Assembly: GCA_027315065.1 (NCBI GenBank)
Contig: DAHUYT010000002.1
Span: 13,554-77,553 of the forward strand
Length of the DNA stretch: 64,000 nt
Direction of reading: 5' to 3'
Source: Nitrososphaerota archaeon
Lineage (GTDB): Archaea > Thermoproteota > Nitrososphaeria > Nitrososphaerales > Nitrosopumilaceae
The translations under genes were made by a program, and so were the position numbers. Below are positions 8,810-17,881 of the stretch, piece after piece. Positions within the stretch are counted from its first letter, which is position 1. Every line of letters begins with the position of its first letter. The notes below the pieces were generated by a model, which saw only the letters and a program-made list of their open reading frames with translations, made no database searches and was not told the origin of the DNA.

Positions 8810-9817
8810 CTAGAGCATATATTTTAGGTACTCTGGCTCGGAAATAGTACCTGCGGGAATTTCTGAACTGGTATTACTTTTTTGTACCAGCATGACACCT
8901 GGTAGGTCCTTTGGTGCATCAGAATATCGGAATGTTATATCAGAAGATACCTTGAGATTGTTTTGGGAATCGTCTCCACGCAAAAGTGATATCGGTCCCA
9001 TGTGATCCTTTGTCTCAAACAATGTATCATCTGGAAGGGCAAGTGCTTTTAGCATCTCATTTTCGTCCTTGTTTCTTCCAACAATTAATTTTGTTTTCGC
9101 ATCAAACCTGAAGTGCCTTCCAATCTTTAAGAGATCAATATCATTCGTTGTAGGGGTTTCAGTATACTTGAAAAGATCTTTAGCTCTTATTGCAAATCTT
9201 GGATCTGTAAGTAAACAACCACCGCCGGCATTTGGAGGATCGACAAACCCGAACTGTTCTGCCATCTTTAGCTGCTCCTTTCTTGATCGCCCACGAATCA
9301 TTCCGAGATTTTCCCGCTTGATGATGCCGCTCTCTTCTGGTTCTGTCTTTGGTAATAATGCACCAGAGAGCGGCCTTACAATTTTTCCCTCAAGACCAGA
9401 TTCTTTTTCAATTGTTCGCAGTGCCGGTCCATGCTGTGACATTGGTCTCTGTCCTAAGACCTCGCCTGAGATGATAAACTCTGCATCGATATCTTCCATC
9501 ACTTTTTTTCCAGCTTTAAACATCATTGCACGGCAATCAATGCACGGGTTCATTCCGGAACCAAATCCATGCTTTGGATGTTTTAGCATCTCGATGTACT
9601 CGTCTCCAAGATATACAGTTTTTAGATCAACACCTAGCATGTCTGCAGTTCCTCGAATCTCAAAACCACAGCCCCTTCCACAATCAAAATCACAAAACGG
9701 AGTTTTTATTGCAACAGCGGTAACATCAAACCCTTGGTTCTGCATCATCTTGACAGCTAGTCTGCTGTCAAGTCCACCAGATAATAGCGCTACAACTTTT
9801 TTCTTTTCTTCTGACAC
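8810..9817 (-). CDS. PP-loop ATPase related to tRNA thiolation enzymes (MnmA/ThiI-like)
   Basis: Probably an adenylating enzyme that modifies tRNA with sulfur. The PP-loop SGGLDSRLAVKMM lies at the N-terminus. A cysteine-rich segment, CDFDCGRGC, follows, then the CxxC pair in NPCIDCRAMMF. A second domain carries GGGCLLTDPRFAIRAKDLF and IGRHFRF, typical of archaeal and thermophile MnmA-like proteins. The cysteines could bind an iron-sulfur cluster or carry persulfide sulfur. An ATG at 9880 is also in frame, but it overlaps a minus-strand TATA-like element near 9878-9888. I prefer the GTG at 9817, just before the PP-loop. The exact tRNA position modified is unknown. Confidence 0.72.
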   Translation of the reverse strand: MSEEKKKVVALLSGGLDSRLAVKMMQNQGFDVTAVAIKTPFCDFDCGRGCGFEIRGTADMLGVDLKTVYLGDEYIEMLKHPKHGFGSGMNPCIDCRAMMFKAGKKVMEDIDAEFIISGEVLGQRPMSQHGPALRTIEKESGLEGKIVRPLSGALLPKTEPEESGIIKRENLGMIRGRSRKEQLKMAEQFGFVDPPNAGGGCLLTDPRFAIRAKDLFKYTETPTTNDIDLLKIGRHFRFDAKTKLIVGRNKDENEMLKALALPDDTLFETKDHMGPISLLRGDDSQNNLKVSSDITFRYSDAPKDLPGVMLVQKSNTSSEIPAGTISEPEYLKYML

Positions 9818-9912
9818 AAAAGTAAAGTTTTGATTCCAATATCTAAACGTTCCAAGCTGTACCGTGTAGAATTCCAGCAAACATAAATGGAGATTGTATC
9901 AGATCTGAAATA

Positions 9913-10974
9913 ATGCAGAGCCGCAGAAAGAATCTCTTAAAATTTTGTAATAAACTAGAATGTGATACGCTTGTTGCCTTTGAGCCAGAGAACCTCTTTT
10001 ACATGACCGGCTTTTGGGGCGAGGCAATAGGTATACTTGACAAGAGTGGTGTTACCATCATTGCACCAGAGCTTGAGATGGGTCGCGCAAAGGAAGAGTC
10101 TGTAAACTGTAGGGTGATAAAATCAGAGCGCGGCAAGGGGTCAATATCTACTTTGATTGATAACGTCAAGGGCAAAAAGATCTGTACTGATACAAATAAC
10201 TATGATATGGTGTTATCTCTCAAGAAGAGCCTTCCACGGGTAAGGCCGTCAACTGAACCCTTCTACCAGGCACGACAGGTAAAGGACCGGGGTGAGATTG
10301 ATATCCTGAAAAAGTGTTCGTCAATACTGGACGAGATGTATGAGCTCTGTGTGGACGAGATCAAGATAGGCATGTCAGAGATGGAACTCCAGACTATTCT
10401 AATGTCGTATGCAATGGAGCAGGGTGCATTTGCTACAGGATACAGGTCCACGCTACAGCCTTTGATTATAGCTGGGGGACCAAACAGTGCACTTCCGCAT
10501 GCACAGGTAACAGAGCGCAAGTTTCAGGACGGTGACATGATTGTAGCAGACCTCACATTGCGACACAAGGGGTATGTATCTGATGCTACAAGGACATTTG
10601 GGTTGGGCAGTATATCAGCAGAGGCAAAAAAGGTGTATAGTATCGTAAAAACATCGCAAGAGGCAGGACTTTGGGCAGTTCGTCCTGGTGTTTCTTGTAA
10701 ATCAGTTGATGATGCATGCAGAAAAATGATATCAAAAAAAGGATATGGAAGATATTTCATCCATTCAACAGGACATGGTATAGGCCTTGAGGTACACGAG
10801 CTGCCAAACCTTGGGCCGTCGAGCAATACCATGCTGTCAAAGAACATGGCAATAACAGTAGAGCCCGGAATTTATCTGCCAAAAAAATTCGGTGTACGAA
10901 TTGAGGATTCCTTGATTGTTGGGACAAGACCTGATGTAATGCACAAGTTTACAAAAGAATTGATTGTTGTTTGA
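9913..10974 (+). CDS. M24-family metallopeptidase (Xaa-Pro dipeptidase/aminopeptidase type)
   Basis: A 353-residue two-metal peptidase that removes residues next to proline. Residues 1-120 form the creatinase-like N-domain (FEPENLFYMTGFWGEA). The pita-bread catalytic domain has the expected metal ligands: two Asp in MIVADLTLRHKGYVSDATRTF, His in HSTGHGIGLEVHE, Glu in TVEPGIYLP and Glu in GVRIEDSL. The ATG is about 27 bases downstream of a TATA-like ATAAATG and so is probably leaderless. It is divergent from the PP-loop gene, with a short shared promoter region. Confidence 0.9.
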   Translation: MQSRRKNLLKFCNKLECDTLVAFEPENLFYMTGFWGEAIGILDKSGVTIIAPELEMGRAKEESVNCRVIKSERGKGSISTLIDNVKGKKICTDTNNYDMVLSLKKSLPRVRPSTEPFYQARQVKDRGEIDILKKCSSILDEMYELCVDEIKIGMSEMELQTILMSYAMEQGAFATGYRSTLQPLIIAGGPNSALPHAQVTERKFQDGDMIVADLTLRHKGYVSDATRTFGLGSISAEAKKVYSIVKTSQEAGLWAVRPGVSCKSVDDACRKMISKKGYGRYFIHSTGHGIGLEVHELPNLGPSSNTMLSKNMAITVEPGIYLPKKFGVRIEDSLIVGTRPDVMHKFTKELIVV

Positions 10975-11273
10975 GGATCTAATTTGAAATCTTAAGAATT
11001 CATATCTAATTTTATTATGAGAATATACAAAAAATCAAATGGAGTAGAAGCACAGAAACTGTTTTGATGCAGACCTTATGAATCTTTTAAATCTGTTTCA
11101 GCAAAATTTACAGGATTACATCTTTTGGAATCATAAATTGATCTGAAATTCGTCATCTCTGTATATGAATTTGAATTATACCGCAACCCAGGCTAAAGTC
11201 AAGATTATTTCATTAATTATGTTACTGAACGTTATGCCATGAATTTTTATTAATTCTTTGCAGTGATATATAC
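10975..11273. other. AT-rich intergenic region
   Basis: No supported gene is visible. Only very short open frames occur, such as 16 codons near 11017. The right end contains TTTTTATTAA at 11245-11254, about 25 bases before the small zinc protein at 11274, which is probably its TATA box. Confidence 0.4.
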
Positions 11274-11402
11274 ATGAGACAGATAATAGAACTCAAATGC
11301 TCCGGATGTGGAGATGTCTTCATCGGATTCCACTGTATGCCATGCATGATATGCGGATGCGACGCATTTCCAAAGAAACCTCATGGAAAAATACAGAGAT
11401 AA
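11274..11402 (+). CDS. 42-residue cysteine-rich zinc-ribbon microprotein
   Basis: A small protein with CSGC near residue 9 and a tight cluster CMPCMICGC near residue 21, followed by a basic tail. Six cysteines in 42 residues indicate bound metal, most likely zinc. The start is supported by a TATA-like TTTTTATTAA about 25 bases upstream. I do not recognise a family. It lies alone between non-coding stretches. Confidence 0.6.
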   Translation: MRQIIELKCSGCGDVFIGFHCMPCMICGCDAFPKKPHGKIQR

Positions 11403-11726
11403 ATCAATCAAGAAATAAAAATTTCTTCATGTTCGGCATCTTGAAGATTGAATTCTTAAAAAAGATCTTTTGACCTTATACTAACATCTGAACTATTTTA
11501 TTTAATATCTTCTTTTACACATGTACTGTCCAAATGCTAATGGTTGAAAAATCATAATCATTACTCCCGCTATTAATATTGTAATAATGAAGAGTTTTTT
11601 TAACCCATTCACTATATGTTGTTTTTAACCGTTTAAAAATCTAATACGATAACATGACAGACAATGATTTGAATCATACTTGAAAATTAGCACAAACCAG
11701 TAATAGAACCATGTATTAGTCATACC
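11403..11726. other. Intergenic region, nothing recognised
   Basis: AT-rich sequence with T-tracts that may terminate the upstream small gene, and the promoter of the universal stress protein at its right end. I see no gene, structured RNA or repeat that I can support. Confidence 0.4.
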
Positions 11727-12146
11727 GTGATAGAAAGGCAGAAAATCAAAAAGATTCTCGTACCGCTAGACGGCTCTAAAAATTCCCTGCGAGGCTTGGA
11801 GGCCGGAGTCCATCTTGCAAAGGAACACGAAGCGTCACTTACCGTTATTCATGTTATACACATGTCACACAAAAAAGAACTCAGGCAAAAAGAACTAGAA
11901 GAGGAAGTTCCACCTACATTCTTCCTTCTTGCAAAAAAACTTGCAGTCAAAAACGGCGTGCCGTTTTATAGCCGAATACTTACAGGAGATCCGGGGCATT
12001 CCATAGTGGAATATTCAGATTCACATAACATAGATGTAATCGTAATAGGTGCCAGAGGCCTGAGTGATTTCAAGAAGATCTTTCTTGGAAGCGTCTCAAG
12101 CTATGTAATGCACAAGTCCAAGGTAGCGGTAATGCTGATAAAATAA
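11727..12146 (+). CDS. Universal stress protein (UspA family)
   Basis: A 139-residue single-domain Usp with a GTG start. The N-terminal strand KKILVPLDGSKNS and the nucleotide-binding pattern GARG, nine residues, then GS (GARGLSDFKKIFLGS) mark it as an ATP-binding type. It lacks a signal peptide and acts in the cytoplasm. Such proteins are numerous in this lineage and bind ATP during stress, with no enzymatic reaction evident. It has no clear operon partner. Confidence 0.9.
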   Translation: MIERQKIKKILVPLDGSKNSLRGLEAGVHLAKEHEASLTVIHVIHMSHKKELRQKELEEEVPPTFFLLAKKLAVKNGVPFYSRILTGDPGHSIVEYSDSHNIDVIVIGARGLSDFKKIFLGSVSSYVMHKSKVAVMLIK

Positions 12147-12192
12147 AATCAAGACTGTCGCCGAATTTTTTGCATGTTGCCAGAAAACATTG

Positions 12193-12447
12193 CTATATTG
12201 GGGCATCGATGTCTCCACCAAGATATGTTCCATTCTCATCATATGCGTAAAACACAGTTGCCATACTTGGATGGGATGCGTCTTTTGAGGCGTTTCTAGT
12301 CATCTCTCTTGCTTTCTTTATTGCCTCCTCACAGCTGTCAAAATCTTCCACTATCCAGTGTCCATTGCCTGGGGTCTCAAATCTGTCTATTCCTATGACA
12401 CGAAACTTGCCTTTTGATGGCTTGAGCTCAGGAAAATCTCTAAACAT
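12193..12447 (-). CDS. Conserved hypothetical protein, 84 residues
   Basis: A small acidic soluble protein with a central helical region (SCEEAIKKAREMTRNA) and a C-terminal strand VFYAYDENGTYLGGD. The layout resembles small proteins that pack a helix on a beta sheet. I cannot name a family. It has no cysteines and no membrane segment. It sits alone between the stress protein and the CoA operon, with its own likely promoter. Confidence 0.55.
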   Translation of the reverse strand: MFRDFPELKPSKGKFRVIGIDRFETPGNGHWIVEDFDSCEEAIKKAREMTRNASKDASHPSMATVFYAYDENGTYLGGDIDAPI

Positions 12448-12608
12448 AGAATATAGTTGTGATTCTAAAATAAAAATCTGTACATTAGAAATCTATGATG
12501 TGAATATAACATAGAATCAAAATTATGCTAAAACAATAACTAACACTACAAGATATGTCTTGATTTGTCTAGTATTACATTGAAAAAGGAAATAAATTCA
12601 CATCTGAA

Positions 12609-13862
12609 TCATATACTGCCAGTTAAGAATTGTCTAAACCCCATTCTCTTCTCTATTTCACTACAAATGAATCTTGCAATCTTTTCCTTGTCTTTCCAAC
12701 CAGACACTGTTTCCTTTTTGGGATCGACTGCAATCACATTGTTCTGATCTGGATTTTTTCTATACTTTTTTCCAATGTCGTTTGCAATGATTAGATCAGC
12801 ATGTGATTCCTGTAACTTTTTACGTGATAAAGCAATCAATTTTTCTTGTGATACATCGGTCTCTGCCTTGAAGCCTACAAGAAAGATATCCTTCTGAATA
12901 TTTTTTATCTCGTTGATGATCTTTGGCACCTTTTTCAGTCTAACAGTAATCTTGTCGGAATCACTCTTGATTTTTGTATTGCTTGGGTTTTCCACTGTAT
13001 AGTCAGAGATTGCAGCAGCCAGTACAACAATGTCAAATCTCTGCCTCATTTCATGTCTTACTGCTTCCAGCATCTCCTTGCTTGTCTTTACCCTCACCAC
13101 TTTAGCACCCTTTGGAGCAGACTCTGTACCAGGGCCATAAACAAAGATGACCTTTGCACCTGATGAGACAAGCTCCCTTGCAAGCAGAACACCAGTCCTA
13201 CCTGTACTCTGGTTGGTTATGATGCGAATAGGGTCAATGTATTCAATGGTAGGTCCTGCAGTTATCAGCACTTTTTTTCCTTGCAAGATGGAAGACACAC
13301 CATATTTTTTCAATACAAAATCTAGTACTTCTTCAGGCTCTGCAGCCTTTGCCTTTCCCTCAACAAACTGCGGGGCAATAAACTGCACTTTATTTTTTAG
13401 AAATCCGGTATTTTTTACAACAGCTGGATTTTCATACATTGCCTGGTGCATGGCAAGTGAAATCACAATAGGAATCTTTGAGCCAAACCCGACACTTAGC
13501 ACTGTGGAGATTGGGGTATCATCTATCCCGTTTGCAAGTTTTCCAAGTGTATTTGCAGTGCATGGATACACAACAATCAAGTCAGACTGTTTGTAGTCTG
13601 CAACCTTGATGTGCTCCAAGTCTCCTGTAAGTTTTGTAATCACATCGTTTCCAGTTGCCCACTTGAAATAGCTTGGCTTTATCAAGTCAGTTGCGGCCTT
13701 GCTTGCAACACATGTAACGTCTCCACCATGTCGCATCAAGAGTCTTGCAAGCTCGATTGCCTTGTATGCGGCAACACTTCCTGTTATACACAAAATGATT
13801 TTTTTTCCGGCAAGCTCAGAACCATCAGAGCTTACAATATCAAATGACGGATGTTCACGCAA
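12609..13862 (-). CDS. coaBC: Bifunctional phosphopantothenate-cysteine ligase / phosphopantothenoylcysteine decarboxylase
   Basis: Carries out two steps of coenzyme A synthesis. The N-terminal CoaC flavoprotein domain (residues 1-190) shows ITGSVAAYKAIELARLL, the active-site His in EHIKVAD and the PCTANTLGKLANGI loop. The C-terminal CoaB domain begins with VLITAGPTIEYIDPIR and holds the NQSTGRTG loop and the VLAAAISDY segment. The TTG start at 13862 overlaps the panB stop by 8 bases, which implies translational coupling. It is the last gene of the operon PoK-PPS-PanB-CoaBC. A lysine and arginine-rich C-terminus ends without a membrane segment. Confidence 0.93.
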   Translation of the reverse strand: MREHPSFDIVSSDGSELAGKKIILCITGSVAAYKAIELARLLMRHGGDVTCVASKAATDLIKPSYFKWATGNDVITKLTGDLEHIKVADYKQSDLIVVYPCTANTLGKLANGIDDTPISTVLSVGFGSKIPIVISLAMHQAMYENPAVVKNTGFLKNKVQFIAPQFVEGKAKAAEPEEVLDFVLKKYGVSSILQGKKVLITAGPTIEYIDPIRIITNQSTGRTGVLLARELVSSGAKVIFVYGPGTESAPKGAKVVRVKTSKEMLEAVRHEMRQRFDIVVLAAAISDYTVENPSNTKIKSDSDKITVRLKKVPKIINEIKNIQKDIFLVGFKAETDVSQEKLIALSRKKLQESHADLIIANDIGKKYRKNPDQNNVIAVDPKKETVSGWKDKEKIARFICSEIEKRMGFRQFLTGSI

Positions 13863-14688
13863 TTTCCTTTCTCAACCTTTCAAGTTCTGCTTTGTCAATT
13901 GAAAACGAATTCTCCTGTGATGGAAACTTGCCAGATACTACATCATTCTTGTAAGACGTAACAGCCTTTACTATATCTCCAGCAAGATCAAGATAACGCT
14001 TGGCAAATTTTGGTTTTATCTTCTCATACAGACCAAGTACATCATGTACAACTAGCACCTGTCCGTCACAATCTGGCCCAGAACCAATTCCTATTGTTGG
14101 AATACTGATTGATTCTGTTATTATCTTTGATACCTCTCTTGTTACCATTTCCAGCGCAATGCTAAAGATGCCAGCTTCCTCAAGCGCCTTTGCGTTCTGG
14201 ATTAGACTGAGGGCAGCATCCTTTGTCTTAGCCTGTACCTTGTAGCCATCTTGTAACGTAGTGGTTTGCGGTTGGAATCCAATGTGTCCCATCACAGGTA
14301 TGCCGATATCAACAATAGACCTGACGGTATCTTTGATCTCAACTCCTCCCTCAAGTTTTACTGCATCAGCGCCTGCCTTGACAAGTCTACCTGCATTCTC
14401 AATCGCCTGTGACTTGCTTGCCTGATATGACATAAACGGCATGTCGGCTACAATCATTGCATTCTGCCTGCCTCTTCCTACTGCCTCTGTAAAAAAACAC
14501 ATCTGTTCCATAGTGACAGGTATGGTGTTTTCATAACCCAGCATCACCATACCACCACTATCTCCAACAAGCAAGATCTCAACTCCAGCTTTATCACAAA
14601 GCTGCGCAGTAGTATAATCATATGCAGTGATGGCTGTGATCTTCTTAGAATTTTTCATGGAGGTTATGTCTCTTACAGATTTAGGCAT
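13855..14688 (-). CDS. panB: 3-methyl-2-oxobutanoate hydroxymethyltransferase
   Basis: Transfers a hydroxymethyl group from methylene-tetrahydropterin to ketoisovalerate to make ketopantoate. The family motifs ITAYDYTTAQL, LVGDSGGMVMLGY, DMPFMSYQ, AVKLEGG and VMGHIGFQPQ are all present and the length (277 residues) is typical. The ATG at 14688 overlaps the end of the PPS gene by 8 bases. A TTG five codons earlier is possible but less likely. It supplies the first committed intermediate to the CoA genes around it. The ketopantoate reductase is not in this window. Confidence 0.95.
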   Translation of the reverse strand: MPKSVRDITSMKNSKKITAITAYDYTTAQLCDKAGVEILLVGDSGGMVMLGYENTIPVTMEQMCFFTEAVGRGRQNAMIVADMPFMSYQASKSQAIENAGRLVKAGADAVKLEGGVEIKDTVRSIVDIGIPVMGHIGFQPQTTTLQDGYKVQAKTKDAALSLIQNAKALEEAGIFSIALEMVTREVSKIITESISIPTIGIGSGPDCDGQVLVVHDVLGLYEKIKPKFAKRYLDLAGDIVKAVTSYKNDVVSGKFPSQENSFSIDKAELERLRKEIA

Positions 14689-15427
14689 GTACCATTCTCC
14701 CAAGATTGTTTTTTATTATACTAATGGACTGATCCAAGTTTTTCTTGTTGTCAAACTTGAACTTTTTACTCAGATGAGATTTTTTCATTTTTCTGCAGGA
14801 TTCAATTAGAATCTGCATTCCCCTAGTTACATTGTCAACAATGGTAATGTCAGCAGTCTGTGCGGTGCGCGACATTGGGTTGAGATCAAACGTTATTACT
14901 TTTTTTCCAAATTTTTTCAGAGCAATTGTTCTATCGCCATCCTCTAGTGGTACCAGTACGACATCTGCAATGAATATTCCGCGCTCGTCCACAACTCTCC
15001 TTGCACTGTCAAGGTTTGGAATCTTTTGTGAAAACTTGGTATCAAGTCCTAGTACCTCTTTTGCGCCATTTTTTTTGAGTATATTAGCTATTACCTTTTT
15101 TCTCTTCTTGCTTGCATAAAACAGATTGACTTCGATCTGGGCTACAGCTACTTTTGCAAGCAAGACTATCTCTTTTGGACAAAGGGCAGCAAGATTACCA
15201 TTTACTGATATGACAGGCCTTTTTGCCAAAAGCAACATGCGTGCGGCAGCCTTTATGGCATCATGAGAGGTTTTGGAAGTTTTCTCACCTATTAGATAGT
15301 CAAACATCTCGCCTCTACCATGTGCCAAGAGGCCTTCTTCTACAACTAAACCATCTCTGTATCCACGAACCAGCCTCTCTCTAATGTGTAGGGATGCAGC
15401 CCTGGGATGAGATCTTGGAATCAGCAC
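14681..15427 (-). CDS. 4-phosphopantoate-beta-alanine ligase (archaeal phosphopantothenate synthetase)
   Basis: Joins 4-phosphopantoate and beta-alanine with ATP to give phosphopantothenate, the archaeal route that replaces bacterial PanC plus CoaA. The start PRSHPRAASLHIRERLV is the hallmark of the family. ISVNGNLAALCP and the DLNPMSRTAQTADITIVDN segment also fit. The GTG start shares one base with the stop of the pantoate kinase gene, so the two are translated together. The last part (residues 200 to the end) is lysine-rich and helical. Confidence 0.93.
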   Translation of the reverse strand: MLIPRSHPRAASLHIRERLVRGYRDGLVVEEGLLAHGRGEMFDYLIGEKTSKTSHDAIKAAARMLLLAKRPVISVNGNLAALCPKEIVLLAKVAVAQIEVNLFYASKKRKKVIANILKKNGAKEVLGLDTKFSQKIPNLDSARRVVDERGIFIADVVLVPLEDGDRTIALKKFGKKVITFDLNPMSRTAQTADITIVDNVTRGMQILIESCRKMKKSHLSKKFKFDNKKNLDQSISIIKNNLGRMVHA

Positions 15428-16314
15428 TAGGATGCTCTAGCTCCGCTTTTGTCAATCTCTGTCTTGATAATTATTCCATCCTGGTATTTTTCTAAAATCT
15501 GTAAAACTTGTAACTCTTTTGTCTTTGGCATTAACGTAAATACAGTTTCTCCAAACATTGCAATACCGCACTTGAACCCGTGATGTTGCAAGTCGTAAAT
15601 TACCTGTTGCATCTTTGGAGTGATAACTCCAACATATTTGGCAAACTCCAGTGACATGTCAAGAAACTCCATCTGGTCCCTTGACTTGAGTAGCCTTGTA
15701 ACCATCTTTCCACCAAGGCCGTTTATCTTTGAAAGGTGTGTTTTGATGAATTTTTTTGTAGATATAGGAGAAAAACAAATTACAATTACAGAATAATCAG
15801 TGTGAATCTTTTTGAGACTACCTATTCCGGGTGCACCATGCTTTGTCCTTATCTCAAATCCTCCATGGTATGATGATAACACAGTTCCAAGTCCTGTCTT
15901 GCAGTGAATCTCTGCATTGTGGGCTATCTGTCCAACTTGGGTCCGAGAAAGATTTGTTCCAAGAGCCTTGTTTAATGCAAATGCCAAGCTCAGTGCAACA
16001 GCACCACTAGAACCTAATCCATAACCAACGGGAATCTCACTTTGGTGCTCTATTTCGAAAAAATAATTTGTCTTGGCAAGCTTCAAGAATTCTCTTGCAA
16101 CATATTCTGACACCTGAGTATTGTCAGACTTGTAACCGGTAACAGTAATTCCAAAACTAGGCTTGTCAGATGTTGTAACCTTTACCTTTGTTGTGACACC
16201 CTCCTTTATGCAAAATCCTGCTCCGATAGATCCTTTCAGTTCCGGCCTTATCGGCTCTACTTCTGCCTTAAAAAAACCAGTTATGTGACCTGGAGCAAAG
16301 GCCGTTGCTTGCAT
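15427..16314 (-). CDS. Pantoate kinase (GHMP family)
   Basis: Phosphorylates pantoate, the first archaeal-specific step of CoA synthesis. The protein begins MQATAFAPGHITGFF, the typical pantoate kinase start, with the GHMP ATP loop PVGYGLGSSGAVALS near residue 95. The frame continues upstream to 16353, but the ATG at 16314 fits homologues. It is the first gene of the CoA operon. It diverges from the PhoU/AbrB regulator, with a 16-bp palindrome in between. Confidence 0.92.
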   Translation of the reverse strand: MQATAFAPGHITGFFKAEVEPIRPELKGSIGAGFCIKEGVTTKVKVTTSDKPSFGITVTGYKSDNTQVSEYVAREFLKLAKTNYFFEIEHQSEIPVGYGLGSSGAVALSLAFALNKALGTNLSRTQVGQIAHNAEIHCKTGLGTVLSSYHGGFEIRTKHGAPGIGSLKKIHTDYSVIVICFSPISTKKFIKTHLSKINGLGGKMVTRLLKSRDQMEFLDMSLEFAKYVGVITPKMQQVIYDLQHHGFKCGIAMFGETVFTLMPKTKELQVLQILEKYQDGIIIKTEIDKSGARAS

Positions 16315-16360
16315 GATTAATTTAAATTTTGATAAAAATATAAAAATGATCATTATATTA

Positions 16361-16376
16361 TTTATACTAGTATAAA
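16361..16376. promoter_or_regulatory. Perfect 16-bp palindrome before the PhoU/AbrB gene
   Basis: TTTATACTAGTATAAA reads the same on both strands and ends directly before the TTG start at 16377. It lies between the CoA operon and the PhoU-like gene. It differs at only two positions from the palindrome at 30429-30444. It is probably a dimeric repressor site, possibly for the AbrB-type DNA-binding domain encoded next to it. Confidence 0.55.
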
Positions 16377-17354
16377 TTGACTAAATTTATTCGGCGCCTA
16401 CAAAAGATAGGAAGCAGCATCCTGGTATCATTACCAATAGAGTGGGTGAAATCAAACAAACTTGAAAAAAGCGACGAGGTAGAGATTGAGACAGGAACCA
16501 ACAGCATATCGATTACCCTGACTGGAAGCAGCAGGGTACCAAAGGAGGTTGTGATACAATACCCCGTATCAAAGGAGGAAAACATCAGTGCAGACATTAC
16601 AGGTGCCTATCTTCTGGGATACGATATAATTAAGATAAAAGGAAAATCTGCAATCTCAGTTGGCGACCGAGAAAAAATCCGTGGCCTTATGCGTAGGCTA
16701 GTCGGCATGGAAATTGTTGACGAAGATGCTACAAATGTTAACGTGCAATTTCTCTTGGATGCTACAACCCTCAGCCCTGACAAAATCCTAAAGAGAATGA
16801 GCTCAATTGCGCTTGGCCTGTTTCGGGATACAATAAATTCTCTCATGTCAGACGACAAGACAGTATTACAGACAATTCCAAGCAGGGATGATGAAATCGA
16901 CAGGCAATATTTTTTACTTGTCAGGCTGATTCGCAGCGCAATGGTGGACAAGAAGCTTGCAACTGCATTCAATCTCGGAAACATTGACATCTTGGATTAT
17001 AGAATTGCAGCAAATCTAATGGAGAGTGCAGGTGACACAATTGTAGAGCTTGCAAACTCCATCCCGGAATTGGGTGGATCAAAAATAGAGGCAAAGAAGC
17101 TCCATATTTTGGCAGTAGAGATTGAAAACATACATGAAAAAGCCATTACATCATTTATCGAAAATAACCGGTTGCTTGCAATCGAGGCCATCAAGTCATT
17201 TAGAAACTATCAAAAGAAAATTGCTGATATACGTTCATCGCTTGAACCCAAGAAACAAGTATCGATACAATTTCTGGATTTGGTATATACCCTTGAAAAA
17301 CTTGCAAGATGCTGGGCTGATATTGCAGATTTGGTAAAACCAGTCTATACGTAG
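16377..17354 (+). CDS. PhoU-family phosphate regulator with AbrB-type DNA-binding domain
   Basis: A 325-residue protein. Residues 1-45 form a SpoVT/AbrB-like swapped-hairpin domain (RRLQKIGSSILVSLPIEWV). Residues of about 110-325 contain two PhoU helical bundles with acidic metal-binding stretches (SRDDEIDRQYFLL and AVEIENIHEKA). PhoU proteins sense phosphate transport and repress or inhibit it. The DNA-binding domain suggests direct transcriptional control. The TTG start follows TATA-like ATTATATTATTTAT. A PstS-like gene tail is at the left edge of the window but not adjacent. The end overlaps the convergent Nudix gene by 10 bases. Confidence 0.85.
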   Translation: MTKFIRRLQKIGSSILVSLPIEWVKSNKLEKSDEVEIETGTNSISITLTGSSRVPKEVVIQYPVSKEENISADITGAYLLGYDIIKIKGKSAISVGDREKIRGLMRRLVGMEIVDEDATNVNVQFLLDATTLSPDKILKRMSSIALGLFRDTINSLMSDDKTVLQTIPSRDDEIDRQYFLLVRLIRSAMVDKKLATAFNLGNIDILDYRIAANLMESAGDTIVELANSIPELGGSKIEAKKLHILAVEIENIHEKAITSFIENNRLLAIEAIKSFRNYQKKIADIRSSLEPKKQVSIQFLDLVYTLEKLARCWADIADLVKPVYT

Positions 17355-17857
17355 ATCTTCTTTTTCATTGCATATGTCAGCACTGCACAAATTGTTTTAG
17401 AGTCAACAATCTTTCCTGATAAGATCATATTCAACACTTTTCTAAAATCAATCTTTACTACTGATATTATCTCATCCTCATCAAGTTCTAATTCTGATAC
17501 CTTTTTGATTCCAGAAGCCACAAAGCAGTGAATTACTTCTGTGTTGTACCCAATTGAAGGGTAATACTTGACAAGTGGGGTCATCTTCTTTGCCTCATAA
17601 CCAGTCTCTTCCTTTAGCTCCCGAAAAGCGCATTTCCTTGGACTTTCATTCTTGTTTAGTGTTCCAGCAGGAATTTCAAGCACAACCCCGTGAGGAAACC
17701 TATGCTGTCTCACAAGCAACAACTTTCCATTTTCTATTGCAAGCATGGCAGCAGCACCTGGATGTTCAATTACCTCTCTTGTCACCTTGCGTCCTCCAAG
17801 TAATAATTTGTAGACGCTAAGAGAAAGGATCTTTCCCTTGAAAACTTTCTTTCGCAT
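17345..17857 (-). CDS. Nudix hydrolase (ADP-ribose pyrophosphatase type)
   Basis: A 170-residue Nudix protein with a full signature: GTLNKNE, seven residues, then RELKEETGY. The upstream EIPAGTL and the downstream YYPSIGYNTEVIHCFVA segments match ADP-ribose or NDP-sugar hydrolases. It would hydrolyse a nucleoside diphosphate linked to another group and clear reactive ADP-ribose. The substrate is inferred from family resemblance only. It converges with the PhoU-like gene. Confidence 0.88.
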   Translation of the reverse strand: MRKKVFKGKILSLSVYKLLLGGRKVTREVIEHPGAAAMLAIENGKLLLVRQHRFPHGVVLEIPAGTLNKNESPRKCAFRELKEETGYEAKKMTPLVKYYPSIGYNTEVIHCFVASGIKKVSELELDEDEIISVVKIDFRKVLNMILSGKIVDSKTICAVLTYAMKKKIYV

Positions 17858-17881
17858 TGAATAAAATTACAATTGAATATT

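Noticed and set aside
9069..9833. Long open frame on the plus strand opposite the PP-loop gene
   Set aside because: It lies entirely antisense to a protein with clear motifs and has a composition typical of a shadow frame.
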